Below, in pieces: positions 24,702 through 32,624 of a stretch of DNA of 34,980 bases (the first letter of the stretch is position 1; each line of letters opens with the position of its first letter). Below the pieces are notes generated by a model, which was not told the origin of the DNA, searched no databases, and worked only from the letters and a program-made list of their open reading frames with translations. The stretch is taken from assembly GCA_947458495.1 (NCBI GenBank), contig CANHAR010000002.1, positions 1-34,980 on the forward strand. The letters are read 5' to 3'. Made by a program: the position numbers and the translations under genes. Origin of the DNA: Gammaproteobacteria bacterium. GTDB lineage: Bacteria > Pseudomonadota > Gammaproteobacteria > Pseudomonadales > Pseudohongiellaceae.

Positions 24702-24730
24702 TGGTTTCATAATGGTTTCATTATGGTTTC
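24702..24730 (-). promoter_or_regulatory. Operator-like iterons of the antitoxin
   Basis: Three TGGTTTC copies at 24702, 24713 and 24724 with exact 11-bp spacing lie 25-53 bp before the antitoxin start. The middle copy lies in AATG-GTTT-CATT. One helical turn between copies suits cooperative binding by RHH dimers. Confidence 0.6.
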
Positions 24731-24866
24731 CTTGGCGATTGATAGTCAACAACCTATCCGGCTAATACCATAGTTGGGCTTTTAAGCAGTTTCAGAATTT
24801 TTGGTGGGCTGACGCCTCCCGTGAGCAGCGCCGAGAGGTACAAACGGTTTTCCTGTAGCGCTGGCT

Positions 24867-24891
24867 TAGGGCGTACTAGCAGTCCGCCCTA
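24867..24891 (-). terminator. Possible hairpin at the end of pstS
   Basis: TAGGGCG (24867-24873) pairs with CGCCCTA (24885-24891) around an 11-nt loop, overlapping the pstS-like stop codon. No U-run follows on the minus strand. Confidence 0.35.
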
Positions 24892-25821
24892 CTCACTCAG
24901 CCGCTGAACATTGGCTTGATACGTTTGTTCAGGCAGTGGCAGATAACCGGTGAAGTGCATCCAGCTGCCGATGTTGGAAAACAGATGGCCCAGAAACTGC
25001 GTCGCGGGTGTTGGCTCCGTGCCTTCAACGCCCAAGGCGTCAGATCGCACATACAGAAACAGCGGGCGCGTTAACGGCTGGTAACTGCCATCTAACGCAG
25101 ATTGCAGCGAGGGATACGCGGGGCCATTGCCAGCGTCGAGAGCAACCAGGCGCAGTGTATCCCAGTGACGATGATAGGCGCCCAGACCAAAAAATCCGAA
25201 GGCATTCGGATCGGCGGCTATTTCTGCGGCCAGAAATTCTTCGTCTTCACTGGCAACATAATCCATGCGGCTGCGACGTACTTCGCCGGTTACCTGAGTG
25301 GTGAAATAGTCGTAGGTCCCGGAGTCTTGTCCGCGACCATACAAATTCAAAGGTGCATCTGGCCAAGAGGCATTTACCGACTGCCAGTTGTTAACTTGCC
25401 CCTCAGAAGCAACCGCCCACATCTGTTCAAGCTCATCCAGCGTCAGGCTGCTTAACCATTCATTGCGCGGATGAGTCACCAGCGCGATGGCATCGGTGCC
25501 CAGATCAAAGCGTTGATACGGCACATTGTTGCCCACACAAATCGCAACCTCCTCGGCGTTGATCTCGCGAGAAGCGGCGCTGATCTGTATCTCTCCGTCA
25601 CAAAAGCGCCTGAAGCCGCCGGTTGTTCCCGAAAAATTCACGGCTACCTGAGTTTCGGGATTTGCAGTGGCATACAAACGCGCTGCTTGCACCATGATCG
25701 GGTAAACCGTGCTGGAGCCATCCACAATAATGTCAGCCCGACTCTCATCGACTGATTCAAATTCAGGGGAGCAGGCCATCACAGCAGAGGTCGCGCAGAT
25801 TAGCAGTAGTCTTGACTTCAT
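24889..25821 (-). CDS. PstS-like phosphate-binding lipoprotein
   Basis: 310 aa. The signal ends in A-V-M-A-C with lipidation at Cys17. The PstS fold follows: I-I-V-D-G-S-S-T-V-Y-P start, F-S-G-T-T-G-G-F-R-R-F-C-D-G-E, I-S-A-A-S-R-E-I, Y-G-R-G-Q-D-S-G-T-Y-D-Y-F, and a late L-F-L-Y-V-R. The Ser/Thr-Gly loops are the phosphate ligands in this family. PstS normally feeds PstCAB, but none is present here; the gene is third behind the Na/Pi cotransporter and a small coiled-coil gene, 56 nt after the latter. Possible roles are periplasmic phosphate capture or sensing. Confidence 0.9.
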   Translation of the reverse strand: MKSRLLLICATSAVMACSPEFESVDESRADIIVDGSSTVYPIMVQAARLYATANPETQVAVNFSGTTGGFRRFCDGEIQISAASREINAEEVAICVGNNVPYQRFDLGTDAIALVTHPRNEWLSSLTLDELEQMWAVASEGQVNNWQSVNASWPDAPLNLYGRGQDSGTYDYFTTQVTGEVRRSRMDYVASEDEEFLAAEIAADPNAFGFFGLGAYHRHWDTLRLVALDAGNGPAYPSLQSALDGSYQPLTRPLFLYVRSDALGVEGTEPTPATQFLGHLFSNIGSWMHFTGYLPLPEQTYQANVQRLSE

Positions 25822-25877
25822 GGGGCACTATCTCCGCATAAACAGGGCATCTGTCCTGACTCGGGATGAGTCTTTAC

Positions 25878-26096
25878 TTACGTTTTATCATTACTCCAGT
25901 CAGACTTGAGTGTTGACCAGAATATTTTCAGGTTATGGAACTTTGTTTCCACCACTGCAAAGTGTTCATCCAGATGGTCAATGGCCTGATGAAGCTCAAG
26001 CTCTTTATCCTTCTCGAGTTCAGTCTCCAGCCGAGCAATGGCTTCACGTAACTCAACCAGCTTTTTTTGCTTTTCCTGTCGATTAGATATTGTCAT
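25878..26096 (-). CDS. Small coiled-coil protein in the phosphate operon
   Basis: 72 aa, highly charged. Residues 8-45 form a heptad-rich helix (Leu/Ile at a/d positions, Lys/Glu elsewhere), followed by H-L-D-E-H-F and an aromatic, Trp-containing end. No signal peptide or membrane segment. CGGAGATCAA before the ATG is a good ribosome site, and it lies 24 nt after the Na/Pi cotransporter gene, so it is a real operon member. Function unknown; a cytoplasmic partner of the transporter is a guess, noting that related transporters often have a PhoU-like helical domain, which this one lacks. Confidence 0.75.
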   Translation of the reverse strand: MTISNRQEKQKKLVELREAIARLETELEKDKELELHQAIDHLDEHFAVVETKFHNLKIFWSTLKSDWSNDKT

Positions 26097-26120
26097 TTGA
26101 TCTCCGAAAACATCCCGCTA

Positions 26121-27296
26121 TCAGAACAGCCTGCTGATGGCAATCAGCAGTAATGGAATTACAAAAAACACGCCGGCAATATAGGCAACAACGTACCACT
26201 TGCTGCGCATCGCAAGGGTGGCCAGTGTTTCAGCCATTTTAATGGGAACGTTTCGGGTGAACGGAATACCGTAAAGAATGGCGATAGCAAACACGTTAAA
26301 AAACAGATGGACCAGTGCAATCGCCAACGCTGTATCAGCCATCGGACCAGTGATAGCCGTGACCGCGAGTAATGCGGTGATGGTGGTACCAATGTTGGAA
26401 CCCAGCACAAACGGATAAATCTGTTGAATAGTGAACACCCCGGAGCCTGCCAATGGCACGATCAGCGACGTCGTAGTTGATGACGACTGCACCAGCATTG
26501 TGATTGCGGTACCGGAGACCATTCCCGCTATTGGCCCCCTGCCGACCGCAGCATGCATGATGTCTCTGGCTTTACCGACCAGTAATTTCCTCAGGATTTG
26601 TCCCATGCTGGATATCACCAGCAGAATCATGACTACGCCAATAACAATCATCGCAATGCCGGCAAAAATGCCCGGCAGCCAGGACGTGATCAACTCCAGC
26701 ACCTGCGACGCTGGTGATAACAGCGTACCCATAAAGTTTACATCACTCATACTCAGACTGGCTTCGGAGTACAGCATTTCAGCCAGTGCGGTCGCCACGC
26801 GTTCCAGCGGTCTGAACAGAATTTCCAGGGGCAGCAGAATGGCCACCGCACATAAATTGAAACTGTCATGCACGGTAGCGGCTGCAAAAGCCCTGCGAAA
26901 TTCCTCACCGTTGCGCACATGCCCGAGACTCACCAGAGTGCTGGTCAGCGAGGTACCGATATTGGCGCCCATCACCATGGGGATTGCTATACCCAGTGGC
27001 AAGCCACCGGCAACCAGGCCAACGATGATAGAAGTCACGGTACTTGAGCTTTGTATGACCGCCGTAACAACCAAACCAATCACCAGCGCAATGATTGGAT
27101 TGGAGGCAAAGGCAAACAGCTCCCGGGCATTGTCACCGGCTGCCAATTTAAATCCATCACCAATACCGGCAACGGCGGCCAATAACAGATAGACCAGCGC
27201 CAGTACCAAGAGCCATGACAGCCAGTTATTGCGATTATCGGCGGCTCCGCCGGGCTGTTCGTGATTAACTGTTGATGTTTTGTTGCTTGTGGACAC
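26121..27296 (-). CDS. Na/Pi cotransporter family protein (NptA/PNaS type)
   Basis: 391 aa from a GTG at 27296, chosen because AAAGGG lies seven bases upstream; the upstream reading to 27335 has no such site. About eight to ten membrane helices. Two inverted Q-S-S-S-T/T-T-S repeats carry the family signature: V-I-Q-S-S-S-T-V-T-S-I ... G-A-N-I-G-T-S, and V-Q-S-S-S-T-T-T-S-L ... G-S-N-I-G-T-T. These form the Na+ and phosphate sites. The C-terminal PhoU-like domain of longer relatives is absent. First gene of a three-gene operon ending with pstS; a Pho-box-like site lies about 50 bp upstream. Confidence 0.9.
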   Translation of the reverse strand: MSTSNKTSTVNHEQPGGAADNRNNWLSWLLVLALVYLLLAAVAGIGDGFKLAAGDNARELFAFASNPIIALVIGLVVTAVIQSSSTVTSIIVGLVAGGLPLGIAIPMVMGANIGTSLTSTLVSLGHVRNGEEFRRAFAAATVHDSFNLCAVAILLPLEILFRPLERVATALAEMLYSEASLSMSDVNFMGTLLSPASQVLELITSWLPGIFAGIAMIVIGVVMILLVISSMGQILRKLLVGKARDIMHAAVGRGPIAGMVSGTAITMLVQSSSTTTSLIVPLAGSGVFTIQQIYPFVLGSNIGTTITALLAVTAITGPMADTALAIALVHLFFNVFAIAILYGIPFTRNVPIKMAETLATLAMRSKWYVVAYIAGVFFVIPLLLIAISRLF

Positions 27297-27347
27297 AAGA
27301 AATCCCTTTGGCTTGTTATTTGGATAAACACACAATTACTGAAAAAT

Positions 27348-27365
27348 GTGACAAGCTGATGAAAG
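27348..27365 (-). promoter_or_regulatory. Pho box upstream of the Na/Pi cotransporter
   Basis: On the minus strand CTTTCAT-CAGC-TTGTCAC matches the PhoB consensus CTGTCAT-N4-CTGTCAT at 11 of 14 fixed positions, with the correct 11-bp period, 51 bp before the GTG start. Confidence 0.6.
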
Positions 27366-27461
27366 CACACCAACTCAGCAGCGGGCGGCGATTGTAATAC
27401 AAGTGCCAGCTGTCCGGTCAGCTTGGCATCGTAAACCTCACTGACTGCAGAGAATCTCAAT

Positions 27462-27878
27462 ATGACCAAACCTGTCGCAAAGCCCACCGGCAACCCATGG
27501 ATTCGCACACTGATAATCGTGGCCTTTACGGTGCTGATCGGCGCTGTTTTATGGCTGTTGTTGCCAAAAGGTTCGTTCTCCAACGATCTGACCCGCGTGG
27601 GCCAAGGCCAGCCGGCACTGGTGATGCTGCGCGAAGTGCATGTGATGGGCGGGGATCTGGTCATGGAACAGATGCTGCACATCCAAGCTGAATTTCAGGA
27701 CTCGGTAGAGTTTCTGGTGGTACACACCGGACATCCGGATGGACAGGCGTTTGCGGCAGAGCACAATATCAGCGATGGCTCGCTGGTGTTGTTTGATGCG
27801 CAGGGGCAAGTGCTGGGTCGCAGCGCGCGCCCGGAGTCTGCGGACGCGCTGCGGCAGTTCATTACAGAGCTTCTGTAA
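27462..27878 (+). CDS. Membrane-anchored thioredoxin-fold protein without a CXXC motif
   Basis: 138 aa. One N-terminal membrane helix (about residues 15-34), then a periplasmic domain with the thioredoxin-like pattern: P-A-L-V-M-L-R-E strand, a helix with M-E-Q-M-L-H-I-Q, V-E-F-L-V-V-H-T strand, and a hairpin G-S-L-V-L-F-D-A-Q-G followed by a terminal helix. There is no cysteine at all, so it cannot be a redox enzyme; a binding or scaffold role is more likely. Divergent from the phosphate operon, sharing its 165-bp intergenic region. Confidence 0.62.
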   Translation: MTKPVAKPTGNPWIRTLIIVAFTVLIGAVLWLLLPKGSFSNDLTRVGQGQPALVMLREVHVMGGDLVMEQMLHIQAEFQDSVEFLVVHTGHPDGQAFAAEHNISDGSLVLFDAQGQVLGRSARPESADALRQFITELL

Positions 27879-27897
27879 AAGCAGAACTGAATTTCTT

Positions 27898-27930
27898 TCA
27901 CAACAACCACCACAACAACAACAACAACAA
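27898..27930. repeat. CAA trinucleotide microsatellite
   Basis: About ten CAA/CCA units run into the hairpin at 27929-27950. On the minus strand they read GTT and follow the hairpin. Confidence 0.8.
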
Positions 27931-27950
27931 CAGGGCATCCCTGCCCTGTT
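27929..27950 (-). terminator. Hairpin terminator of the large TonB receptor gene
   Basis: AACAGGGCA (27929-27937) pairs perfectly with TGCCCTGTT (27942-27950) around TCCC. On the minus strand it is followed by GTT repeats rather than a plain U-tract, so it is an unusual but likely terminator for the receptor gene ending at 27957. Confidence 0.6.
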
Positions 27951-27956
27951 ACGTCA

Positions 27957-30755
27957 TCAGAAGTTTACGCGGGCACCGAGGAAGTACAGTGACCCAAACT
28001 TCTCGTACTCGTAGGTACGCTGACGATCGCCGTAGTAGCGCGCACCGGGTGTGTCGCTGAGGTTTTTGCCTTCGAAGAACACTTCATAGGTGTCGTTGAT
28101 GGCATAACTGGCGGTCAGATCCAGCTGTGAACGGCCCTCCCAATACAGATCCAGGCGGCCGTCATTGGCATTGATCTCATTCAGATAATCGCTGCGATCG
28201 GTATACGACAGACGCACGCTCAGGCCATCTGCTTCATAAAACGCTGACAGATTGTAGGTGTGCTCAGACTGGCCTGGCAGATCAAAACGGCTGCGACCAC
28301 TGTAAGAGCGGCCCAGATTCATGTGTGCATCGGTGTAGGTGTAGTTAGCAAACACACCAAAGTCTGACCAGAATCCCGGCAACATGGTCAGTTGCTGCTG
28401 CCAGCTGACTTCTGCGCCAAAAATGCGGCCATCCGGTGCATTTTCCGGACGTGTGATCAGTGCATTGTCGCCCTCAAATGTGCCGCTCAGCGTCAGCTCG
28501 TAGCGGTAATCCGCCAGATCCTTATAGAACACACCACCAGAAATCAGACCCAGCGGCTCGATGTAGTACTCAAGCATAAAGTCGACGTTGTTGGTCAGTG
28601 TCGGGTTCAGATCCGGGTTACCGGCCGCCACACGCACGATGGCGGACGAATCGTTTTCCACCAATCGCGGTACGATTTGCGGGAAGTTAGGCCGTGAAAT
28701 GGAGCGGGTAATCGCCGCACGACCAATCAGGTTTTCACTGAAGCTGTAACGCAGTGTGGCACCGGGGAAGAAGTTCGTGTAGCTGTTGCCCGCCGTGCGT
28801 TTGCCAATGGCACTGGTCACTTCGTTAAACGAGGGTGAACTGGAATTCTGTTCGGTGCGTTCCATACGCAGACCCAGCAGCAACTCCGCGCGATCATACT
28901 CAACGCGAGCAGAACCGTAGGCTGATGAGATGTCTTCATCCACACTGTAGTCTGAAGTGATGGACTGCGGGATACGACGCTGGGTGATGGAACTGGCCTT
29001 GATACCATCAAGATAGGCGGTGACCAGTACCGGGTCCATTTTGACGCCGAGGTTATAACCGTAGTTGATCGATGGCTCATCGGTCAGGAATGTCAGCAGG
29101 GGCTGCGTCGGCGCTGATGTGGTACGACGATCCCGGTAACGCTCTTCGTCATGGGTCTTTTCACGACCACGGAATTTGATGCCCCACTGATAGGTTGTGG
29201 GCTGACTGAACAGCATGCCGGGCATCTCGACGTTAGCTTGCGCACTGACTTCGTCTTCAACACCGCTGTTAGAACGGAAGGTGTTTTCGCGGAAGCTCAT
29301 GCTACTCACACGCGTCAATTCGCCGGTGGCAAACACGGAGTACGCGGGGTTATTGGCATCCTGCGAAAAATCATAACTGACGTTTGGACGCAGGCTGGAG
29401 CGCAGCAGCAACTCATCACGATTCGGATAGGTTTGTTTGGCGCTTGATACTGATGCAGAGTAATCCAGCGTGTAATTGCTCAACTCATTCTCGCCGCCAA
29501 ATGTCACTGACGAAATGGTGTTCTGCTGCACGCGGTGGCGGAAGTGCTTCTGTAAACGCACCGTGTTAACGGTGCCGCTCAGATTGGTGGCGCCAGGCTG
29601 CAAAGTGCCCTCTTCCCACAGAATATCCGCACGGTTGCGGAACTCGTCATCGGTAAACTGTGCCCACGAGCCACGCAGGTAATAACTGTCGGTATCCGTT
29701 GGACGCCATTCCAGTGACGTGGTCGCCGCCATACGCTCACGACGGGTATCGTAGTCCTTGAACAGCGTTTCGATCAGGCTCAGTACCTCACCCTGCGGGC
29801 GATTGAGCACGGTCCAGACGTTCTCAACGTTATCCACCTGACGGCGTGTCTTGGAATAACTCAGTGACACCAGTGCGCCAAACTGCTGCTCGCTGCCAAA
29901 CAGATTGCTGGCCTGCAAGGAGCCACGTGTGTCGCTTTTGCCGTATTCGTTGTCGCTGATACCGGCAGAGCCACCCAACTGCGGGCCACGGGTATCAAAC
30001 GGTGAGCGCGTGACAATGTTGACCGCGCCAGCAATGGAATCGGCATCCTGATCAGGCCGCAGGGTTTTGGAGACTTCAATCTGGCTGACGATGTCGGACG
30101 GGATGGTGTCGAGGTCAACCGCGCGTGTAAAGGGATCCGGCGCGGGCATGCTCACGCCATTAATCGCCACCGCTGAGAATTCTGCCGGGGCACCACGCAC
30201 GTTGATGTAACGTCCCTCACCCTGGTCACGCTGAATGCCCACACCGGGCGCGCGCTGCAAGGCTTCTGCAATGTTGGAATCCGGAAACCGGCCAATCGCG
30301 TCGGATGAAATCACGTTGCTGACGTTGTCGGCCATACGCTGCTGGTTCAGAGCACGTGCCTGACTGTCCACAATCGGCGACGCACGCACAATGATCTCTT
30401 CAATGACACCGGCGGGCAGCAGTGCCTGGGAAATGTTGGCACGCTGGCCGTCAGCCACGGTAATGCTCTGTGTGGTTGACTCATAACCCAGATAGTCGAT
30501 GACCACGGTATAAGTGCCTGCAGGCAGGCTGCCCAGCGTGAATTCGCCCTGCGTGTTGGTCACGCCACGAACGTTCAGTTCCTGAATAGTGATCTGTGCG
30601 CCCGGCAATGCAGAGCCGGAGCGATCTTCAATACGGCCGGCAACAACGCCGGTTTGTGCAAAGGCTTCAGCTGCAAACATCAAGGCAATGGCAGGCACGG
30701 CGGTGCGTATCATCACCGGTAGAATTTTTTTGCGGAATCTTGATAGCGAAGACAT
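27957..30755 (-). CDS. TonB-dependent receptor with N-terminal carboxypeptidase-regulatory-like domain, Pho-box controlled
   Basis: 932 aa. Signal peptide (cleavage after F-A near residue 33). Residues 36-115 form a CarboxypepD_reg-like beta-sandwich (G-R-I-E-D-R-S-G-S-A-L-P-G-A, then G-T-Y-T-V-V-I-D-Y-L-G-Y). The plug domain follows (about 125-250) with R-F-P-D-S-N-I-A-E-A-L-Q-R-A-P-G-V, Y-I-N-V-R-G and I-E-V-S-K-T-L-R-P-D. The rest is a 22-strand barrel ending A-R-V-N-F. Close in style to receptors annotated for large substrates such as oligosaccharides. The four-unit Pho box upstream implies induction in phosphate starvation, so a phosphorylated substrate is a reasonable inference. Divergent from the PaiB-like gene. 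Confidence 0.92.
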   Translation of the reverse strand: MSSLSRFRKKILPVMIRTAVPAIALMFAAEAFAQTGVVAGRIEDRSGSALPGAQITIQELNVRGVTNTQGEFTLGSLPAGTYTVVIDYLGYESTTQSITVADGQRANISQALLPAGVIEEIIVRASPIVDSQARALNQQRMADNVSNVISSDAIGRFPDSNIAEALQRAPGVGIQRDQGEGRYINVRGAPAEFSAVAINGVSMPAPDPFTRAVDLDTIPSDIVSQIEVSKTLRPDQDADSIAGAVNIVTRSPFDTRGPQLGGSAGISDNEYGKSDTRGSLQASNLFGSEQQFGALVSLSYSKTRRQVDNVENVWTVLNRPQGEVLSLIETLFKDYDTRRERMAATTSLEWRPTDTDSYYLRGSWAQFTDDEFRNRADILWEEGTLQPGATNLSGTVNTVRLQKHFRHRVQQNTISSVTFGGENELSNYTLDYSASVSSAKQTYPNRDELLLRSSLRPNVSYDFSQDANNPAYSVFATGELTRVSSMSFRENTFRSNSGVEDEVSAQANVEMPGMLFSQPTTYQWGIKFRGREKTHDEERYRDRRTTSAPTQPLLTFLTDEPSINYGYNLGVKMDPVLVTAYLDGIKASSITQRRIPQSITSDYSVDEDISSAYGSARVEYDRAELLLGLRMERTEQNSSSPSFNEVTSAIGKRTAGNSYTNFFPGATLRYSFSENLIGRAAITRSISRPNFPQIVPRLVENDSSAIVRVAAGNPDLNPTLTNNVDFMLEYYIEPLGLISGGVFYKDLADYRYELTLSGTFEGDNALITRPENAPDGRIFGAEVSWQQQLTMLPGFWSDFGVFANYTYTDAHMNLGRSYSGRSRFDLPGQSEHTYNLSAFYEADGLSVRLSYTDRSDYLNEINANDGRLDLYWEGRSQLDLTASYAINDTYEVFFEGKNLSDTPGARYYGDRQRTYEYEKFGSLYFLGARVNF

Positions 30756-30830
30756 TCATCGGCTCCAGGGCTTATATCGTGGGTTTGGGGTCGGTTTGAG
30801 ATACCCTGCCGGCGAGTCTATGAAGTTTGT

Positions 30831-30870
30831 TTGACAGCTATGTGAAGGAAAGATGACAGTTGTGTGACAG
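30831..30870 (-). promoter_or_regulatory. Pho-box array, four 11-bp-phased units
   Basis: Minus-strand reading: CTGTCAC, CTGTCAT, CCTTCAC, CTGTCAA, each separated by 4 nt. The first two form a near-perfect PhoB box. A TAGACT -10-like hexamer (30815-30820) lies 10 bp downstream, the spacing of PhoB-activated promoters. The box ends 75 bp before the receptor ATG. A single forward CTGTCAC at 30881-30887 faces the PaiB-like gene. Confidence 0.85.
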
Positions 30871-30958
30871 TATGACCAATCTGTCACAAATGCCCGGATG
30901 ACGAGATGATTGTGTCTTGGTTACACTGCCTGCTTTCATCCCCGATCAGGAATCCACG

Positions 30959-31570
30959 ATGTACGTACCGCAGCATTTCAGCGAAAGCGACACCAGCAAA
31001 CTGCAGCAAACCATCCGCGACTACGGATTGGGCCTGCTGATTGTGGCCGACAACGCCGGCATTGAGGCCAACCATGTGCCTTTTCATCTGTGTTGTGATC
31101 AAGGAAATGAGCTAGGCACCTTGCAGTGCCACGTGGCGCGCAGCAATCCGGTGTGGCAACGTCTGCAGGCGGGAGCCTCTGCTCTGGTGGTCTTTCAGGG
31201 ACCGGACGCCTATGTATCGCCGTCGTGGTATCCAAGCAAAGCTGAAAACGGTCGCGCGGTACCCACCTGGAACTATCTGGCGGTGCATGCAGAAGGCAGC
31301 GTGCGGGTCATTGAGGATGCCGGCTGGCTGAAACAACACGTGCGCAATCTGACGAATCAACATGAATCCGGCAGGCTAAACCCGTGGTCGGTTGATGATG
31401 CGCCAACAGACTACACAGAGCGGATGTTACAGGCCGTAGTGGGCCTTGAGATCAGCATTCAGAAACTCACCGGCAAACTCAAGGCCAGTCAGAATCAACC
31501 GGAGCGCAACAAAGTCGGGGTGATCGCCGGACTGAGTGCGGAGCATCCGATGGCTAAACTGATTAGCTGA
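30959..31570 (+). CDS. PaiB-like FMN-binding split-barrel protein
   Basis: 203 aa from the ATG at 30959 (AGGAATCCACG upstream); the reading from 30917 adds unsupported residues. Family landmarks: M-Y-V-P-Q-H-F start, N-H-V-P-F start of the second strand, G-T-L-Q-C-H-V-A-R-S-N-P, V-F-Q-G-P-D-A-Y-V-S-P-S-W-Y and V-P-T-W-N-Y. This is the PaiB/FMN-binding negative transcriptional regulator family, with the flavin pocket of pyridoxamine-oxidase-like split barrels. In Bacillus PaiB affects sporulation and protease genes, but elsewhere the role is unknown. Followed 34 nt later by the hydrolase gene. Confidence 0.9.
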   Translation: MYVPQHFSESDTSKLQQTIRDYGLGLLIVADNAGIEANHVPFHLCCDQGNELGTLQCHVARSNPVWQRLQAGASALVVFQGPDAYVSPSWYPSKAENGRAVPTWNYLAVHAEGSVRVIEDAGWLKQHVRNLTNQHESGRLNPWSVDDAPTDYTERMLQAVVGLEISIQKLTGKLKASQNQPERNKVGVIAGLSAEHPMAKLIS

Positions 31571-31604
31571 AACAAAATTCTCTTATTTTCAACCCGAGCA
31601 CCTC

Positions 31605-32525
31605 ATGATGAGCAATAGCCAGCCTTCAAGATTCTTGCTGCTTGCAGTCGTACTGCTGTCAGTACTGCAATTATCCACCGCACACGCAGCCGAACTGATC
31701 AGACACAATGTTGATGCCGATGACCATGCGATGGCGTTGTGGGAAAAATCAGTCCCCGATCCCAAGGGTCATATCCTGCTGCATCACGGACGCACCTGGA
31801 GTTCGTTGCCGGATTTTGATCTGCAGGTACCCGGAGAAGAGCTGTCACTGATGGACGGGTTTAATGCCATGGGTTTCAGTGTATGGGCACTCGATGCGCG
31901 CGGGTACGGTGGCACAGCGCGTGACAGCAGCGGCTGGAACACGCCGGACCGCGCCGCACAGGATCTGGCCATTGTGCTGGATTGGCTGCAGGCACGTAAC
32001 GGCGAAAAAACCCACGTCTGGGGCTGGTCGTATGGATCGATGGTGGCGCAGCTGACCGCACAACGGTATCCGGATGCCTTCCGCTCAGTGACGCTTTTTG
32101 GTTATCCCACCGACCCGGATACAGACGTGCCTGTTGACACCAACAGCGGCGAGCCGCCACGTCGCCCGACAACAGCAGAAGCCGCCGCCTCGGATTTTAT
32201 TGTGCCCGGCGCCATCAGTCAGCACGCTATCGATACCTTTGTGGCGGCTGCATTGGCGGCCGATCCGGTGCGCGCTGACTGGAACCAGTTGCATCAATGG
32301 AATGCACTTGACGGCGCGCTGCTCAACGTCCCGGTGTTGTTATTGCAGGCTGAATTTGATCCGCTGGCCAATACCGATGCCCACGCCCGTCTGTTTGTAA
32401 AAATCCCCAACGCCAACAAACAATGGGTGGTGCTGGCCGGTGGTGCACATGCCGCGCTGCTGGAAACGCCAAGAGCACGGCTGATCAAAGCGTCGGTGGA
32501 TTTTATGCAGTGGATGGAGCAGTGA
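31605..32525 (+). CDS. Exported alpha/beta hydrolase
   Basis: 306 aa with a signal peptide (cleavage after A-H-A near residue 28). Fold markers: oxyanion segment L-L-H-H-G-R-T (58-64), nucleophile elbow G-W-S-Y-G with Ser142, an acid in A-E-F-D-P-L-A, and the catalytic His in G-G-A-H-A-A-L-L-E near the C-terminus. The full triad is present, so it should be an active periplasmic esterase or lipase-like enzyme of unknown substrate. Two consecutive ATGs make the exact start uncertain by one codon. Likely co-transcribed with the PaiB-like gene. Confidence 0.88.
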   Translation: MMSNSQPSRFLLLAVVLLSVLQLSTAHAAELIRHNVDADDHAMALWEKSVPDPKGHILLHHGRTWSSLPDFDLQVPGEELSLMDGFNAMGFSVWALDARGYGGTARDSSGWNTPDRAAQDLAIVLDWLQARNGEKTHVWGWSYGSMVAQLTAQRYPDAFRSVTLFGYPTDPDTDVPVDTNSGEPPRRPTTAEAAASDFIVPGAISQHAIDTFVAAALAADPVRADWNQLHQWNALDGALLNVPVLLLQAEFDPLANTDAHARLFVKIPNANKQWVVLAGGAHAALLETPRARLIKASVDFMQWMEQ

Positions 32526-32569
32526 GATAACAGCTCAAACAATGATGAGCGATCCAAACTATTCCATGG

Positions 32570-32607
32570 TTGATAATCCAGACATTGCACATATAATGAC
32601 ACATATA
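32570..32607 (+). promoter_or_regulatory. Promoter and operator of the second toxin-antitoxin operon
   Basis: TTGATA (32570-32575), a 16-nt spacer and a perfect TATAAT (32592-32597). CACATATA occurs twice (32588-32595, 32600-32607), 12 bp apart, overlapping the -10, where an RHH repressor would block transcription. Confidence 0.65.
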
Positions 32608-32624
32608 CTTAAGGAGGAGATTAT

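Noticed and set aside
25822-25877. Separate Pho box directly before pstS
   Set aside because: No CTGTCAT-like repeats with 11-bp spacing here; pstS is best explained as part of the npt operon.
30881-30887. Pho box for the PaiB-like gene
   Set aside because: Only one forward CTGTCAC half-site with no second unit 11 bp away.
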